The translations under genes were made by a program, and so were the position numbers. Below are positions 61,353-64,000 of a DNA stretch of 64,000 nt, piece after piece; position 1 is the first letter of the stretch; every line of letters begins with the position of its first letter. The stretch lies in contig CM063112.1 of assembly GCA_031841125.1 (NCBI GenBank), positions 24,392,603 to 24,456,602 of the forward strand, given 5' to 3'. The DNA is from Acanthococcus lagerstroemiae (Eukaryota; Arthropoda; Insecta; Hemiptera; Eriococcidae). Under the pieces are notes generated by a model. It did no database searches, was not told the DNA's origin, and saw only the letters and a list, made by a program, of their open reading frames with translations.

Positions 61353-64000
61353 GTGCCGCAACTGGCGGAAAGAAGTCGCGGCGCCTGTTTATTTACGACC
61401 GTGGTACATCTTTAAAATTCCTGATTGATACCGGTGCCGACCTATCAGTGCTTCCTGCAACAAACGACGAACGCAGACGGATTTCCAACTTTAAGCTGTA
61501 CGCCGCTAACGAAACAGTCATTAATACCTATGGTGAACGGTACCTGCCCATACAGTTTGGTTTTCGTCGTGTTTTCCCGTGGCGTTTCATCACAGCTGAT
61601 GTTACATATCCAATAATTGGTGCGGATTTCCTGGCACACTTCAAATTACTACCTGACTTGCATGGGAAATGCTTGATCGATAAAACAACGAACCTCAAAT
61701 CAGGTGGTCAAACAATGTTTGTACACTATACGAGTGTCACAACTCTCAACGGGTCCGCCTTCAGTAAACTGCTAGCTGATTTCCCTGGGATATCACAGCC
61801 GGTAGCACGTCGTCCGTGCCAATTCACACACGGAACCACACATGTCATCGAAACAACTGGTCCACCCGTCGCAGCACGAGCCCGTCGGCTACCACCAAAA
61901 AAACTTAGAGCAGCCAAAAAAGCAATTCAAGAATTGATGGATCTTGGTGATGTCATACCGTCGAAAAGTCCGTGGGCAAGTCCAATTCACGTCGTACCCA
62001 AGAAAGGCCCAGAGGAGTGGCGAACTGTTGGTGACTATCGCAAGGTAAATAGTATAACTAAACCTGATCGCTACCCGATACCTAACATCGTCGATTTCAA
62101 TTCTAGTCTATTTGGTGCCAGAGTATTTACTACCCTCGATATAAAGAGAGCCTATCATAACATTCCTGTTGCTGAAAGTGACCGTGAAAAAACTGCAATT
62201 ATAACACCATTTGGATTGTTTCAGTATGTAGTTATGCCATTTGGCTTTCGTAACTCAGGGCAGATTTTTCAAAGATTTATGGACGGAATTACTCGCGATC
62301 TTGAATACGTTTACGTGTATATCGACGATATACTTATTGCGTCCGCCGACAAATCTGTGCATACTGAACATGTACGTGAAGTGCTTCGTCGTCTCCACCA
62401 AGCCGGGCTAACAGTTAATGTATCAAAATGTGACTATGCGAAGGAAGAAGTGTCTTTCCTCGGCCACCGTGTCAATACAGCAGGCATTACTCCTGATCCT
62501 GAAAGAGTCAAACCAATCCTCGATTTTCCACAACCTTCTGATGTTGCCGGCCTACGAAAATTTTTAGGCATGATTAACTTTTTTCGGCGCAGTATCCATC
62601 ATGCAGCCGAAACTCAACGTCGTCTACAGGTGCTTATCAAGAGTAACAAGAAGAACGATCGTACTATCTTACAGTGGACCCCAGATGCAATCAGCGCATT
62701 CACCGAATTAAAATCTGCATTGGCCAACGCGACTCTATTATACCATCCCAGCGATGAAGCTTCCATTGTTTTGTGCACTGATGCATCAAACGCAGCGATA
62801 GGTGGCGCACTTCACCAGATCAATAATGGAAAAACGGAGCCATTGGCATTTTTCTCGCGGAAGCTGTCCACTACAGAGCAGAAATGGTCGACCTACGACC
62901 GGGAATTGCTAGCGATTTTCGCATCGATCAAACATTTCAGGACACACTTGGAGGGGCGCGATTTCACCATCATGACTGATCATAAGCCTCTCACATTTGC
63001 CTTCATAAATCCGTCGGAGAGTGCATCACCAAGAGTAGTACGCCAACTCGATTTTATTGGACAATTCAGCACCAATATCAAGTACATTCCTGGTACAGAA
63101 AATATCCCAGCTGACTTTCTATCTCGCATCAACAGCCTAGACTTGCCGAGTGAGATCGATAATGCCGAATTGGCCAAAGAGCAGGTCAATGACCCAGAGC
63201 TACAAGAACTTCTAAAAAGTCAGAAAACAAGCCTGGTCCTGAAGCAGTTAACCTCCGCAGATAGTAACATACCTATCTACTGTGATGTGTCAACTCCAAG
63301 GATACGTCCATTTTTGTCAGGTAAATTTCGAAAAATTGGTTTTAACATCACCCACAGGTTAGCTCATGCAGGCGCACAGTCAACAGCTACCCAAGTTTCG
63401 CACCGTTTTATCTGGCCCAACATGAAGAGAGATTGCAAACAATGGGCTCAGGCCTGTGTAGCCTGTCAAAAATCGAAGATTTCTCGACACACTAAAACTG
63501 AGCTACGAGACTTTGCCCAATCGGGGCGCTTCCAGCACTTACACCTGGATATCGTTGGACCTCTCCCACCATCTGATGGAAAACAGTACGTCGTAACTAT
63601 GGTTGATCGTGCCACACACTGGCCAGAAGCCATCCCAACTAACAGCATTTCAGCTGAAAGTGTTGCAAAAATTTTTGTGCAACACTGGGTTGCAAGATTT
63701 GGTGCCCCAGAACGGCTAACTACAGATCAGGGTCGACAATTTGAAGCAGAATTGTTCCAGCACTTAGCCAAGACCCTAGGCACCAAGAAAATTCGTACAA
63801 CCAGTTATCACCCACAGTCGAATGGTCGAGTAGAGAGATGGCATCGCTCACTAAAAGCTGCCATTATGGCATATGCAGCCGAGCGATGGACAGAAGTGCT
63901 ACCACTCATCCTCCTAGGTCTCAGGTCATCAGTTAGGGAAGATCAGGGCGTCTCAGCAGCCCAGCTCACATATGGCGCAGAGTTGCGCCTGCCGGGCGAA
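61304..64000 (+). CDS. pol: Pol polyprotein of gypsy-type element (C-terminus beyond window)
   Basis: This frame is open for 899 codons from 61304 to the window end without a stop, and has no own ATG because it is reached by frameshifting. Protease: LIDTGADLSVLP, catalytic Asp at 42. Reverse transcriptase: SPWASPIHVVPKK, FTTLDIKRAYH, VMPFGFRNS, YIDD at 339-342, and SFLGHRV. RNase H: CTDASNAAIGGAL with Asp493, and YDRELLAI. Integrase: zinc-binding H684, H688, C718 and C721, then the catalytic triad D749, D808 and E844, the last two exactly 35 residues apart (DD35E), in LDIVGP, TTDQGRQF and NGRVERWH. All key residues are present. It converts the RNA to DNA and inserts it. Nothing suggests decay. 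Confidence 0.95.
61328..61334 (+). promoter_or_regulatory. -1 ribosomal frameshift slippery site
   Basis: A AAA AAC is in register with the gag frame (TCA AAA AAC). It lies inside the 49-nt gag/pol overlap and 15 nt before the gag stop. A short stem CCGC-AACTG-GCGG follows at about 61357-61369. A shift here joins Gag to Pol in the -1 frame. Confidence 0.8.

Larger units (their letters stand above)
60136..64000 (+). mobile_element. CsRn1-like Ty3/gypsy retrotransposon (3' part beyond window)
   Basis: The order is LTR, primer site, gag, -1 shift, pol (PR-RT-RH-IN). The unusual CHCC Gag motif and the TGGTGACC primer site are features known from the CsRn1 clade. No stop or frameshift damages pol in the 2.7 kb visible, so this is the youngest-looking element in the window. 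The 3' LTR lies outside. Confidence 0.85.

Overview
This 64 kb window looks like a transposon-packed stretch of an arthropod, most likely insect, nuclear genome. There are no bacterial-style operons and I recognise no intact host gene. Every confident coding signal belongs to a mobile element. The families present are R1/Jockey-type, RTE-type and FP-domain LINEs, P-like, MULE, hAT and pogo-like DNA transposons, BEL/Pao, and a CsRn1-like Ty3/gypsy element. The exact order is not provable from sequence alone; Hymenoptera is only a hunch from the CpG-rich, homopolymer-rich spacers.

Layout. 0-1.3 kb: 3' end of a LINE with a stem-loop and poly-A tail. 1.3-8.6 kb: gene-free, with tandem-repeat patches. 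8.7 kb: RTE-type endonuclease scrap on the minus strand. 10.4-11.3 kb: P-like transposase pseudogene, in which I reconstruct three exons, followed by a short inverted-repeat transposon. 12.5-14.6 kb: MULE transposase pseudogene with two phase-compatible introns. 19.8-22.3 kb: 5' half of an R1-type LINE (leader, Gag with zinc knuckles, start of the endonuclease). 24.1-24.9 kb: small element with inverted 15-bp arrays at its ends and a FLYWCH zinc finger inside. 25.0-25.9 kb: LINE 3' half. 27.3-27.7 kb: near-perfect 434-bp fold-back. 28.2-28.6 kb: P-like C-terminus. 28.7-29.5 kb: hairpins, tandem blocks and a (GT)n(TA)n microsatellite. 30.0-30.6 kb: LINE ORF1 (FP domain). 30.8-31.3 kb: GGTY tetranucleotide array. 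33.4-34.0 kb: 142-bp higher-order repeat with splice-like borders. 39.0-39.8 kb: two MITEs. 40.2-41.8 kb: an unrecognised broken ORF and a BEL/Pao RNase H remnant. 43.7-46.7 kb: hAT transposase pseudogene and a probable element end. 48.6 and 51.3 kb: two copies of one tRNA-derived SINE. 54.4-55.3 kb: element with ~80-bp terminal inverted repeats.

60.1-64.0 kb is the only apparently intact coding unit: a 5' LTR, a primer-binding-site candidate, gag, a canonical -1 slippery heptamer (A AAA AAC), and a pol frame open to the window end with protease, RT, RNase H and integrase signatures. Gag would form particles, the frameshift would set the Gag:Gag-Pol ratio, and Pol would copy and integrate the element. 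Older residents carry stops and frameshifts and can at most be mobilised in trans. Gene calls rest on motifs I read directly; family names are established knowledge applied by eye without a database search.
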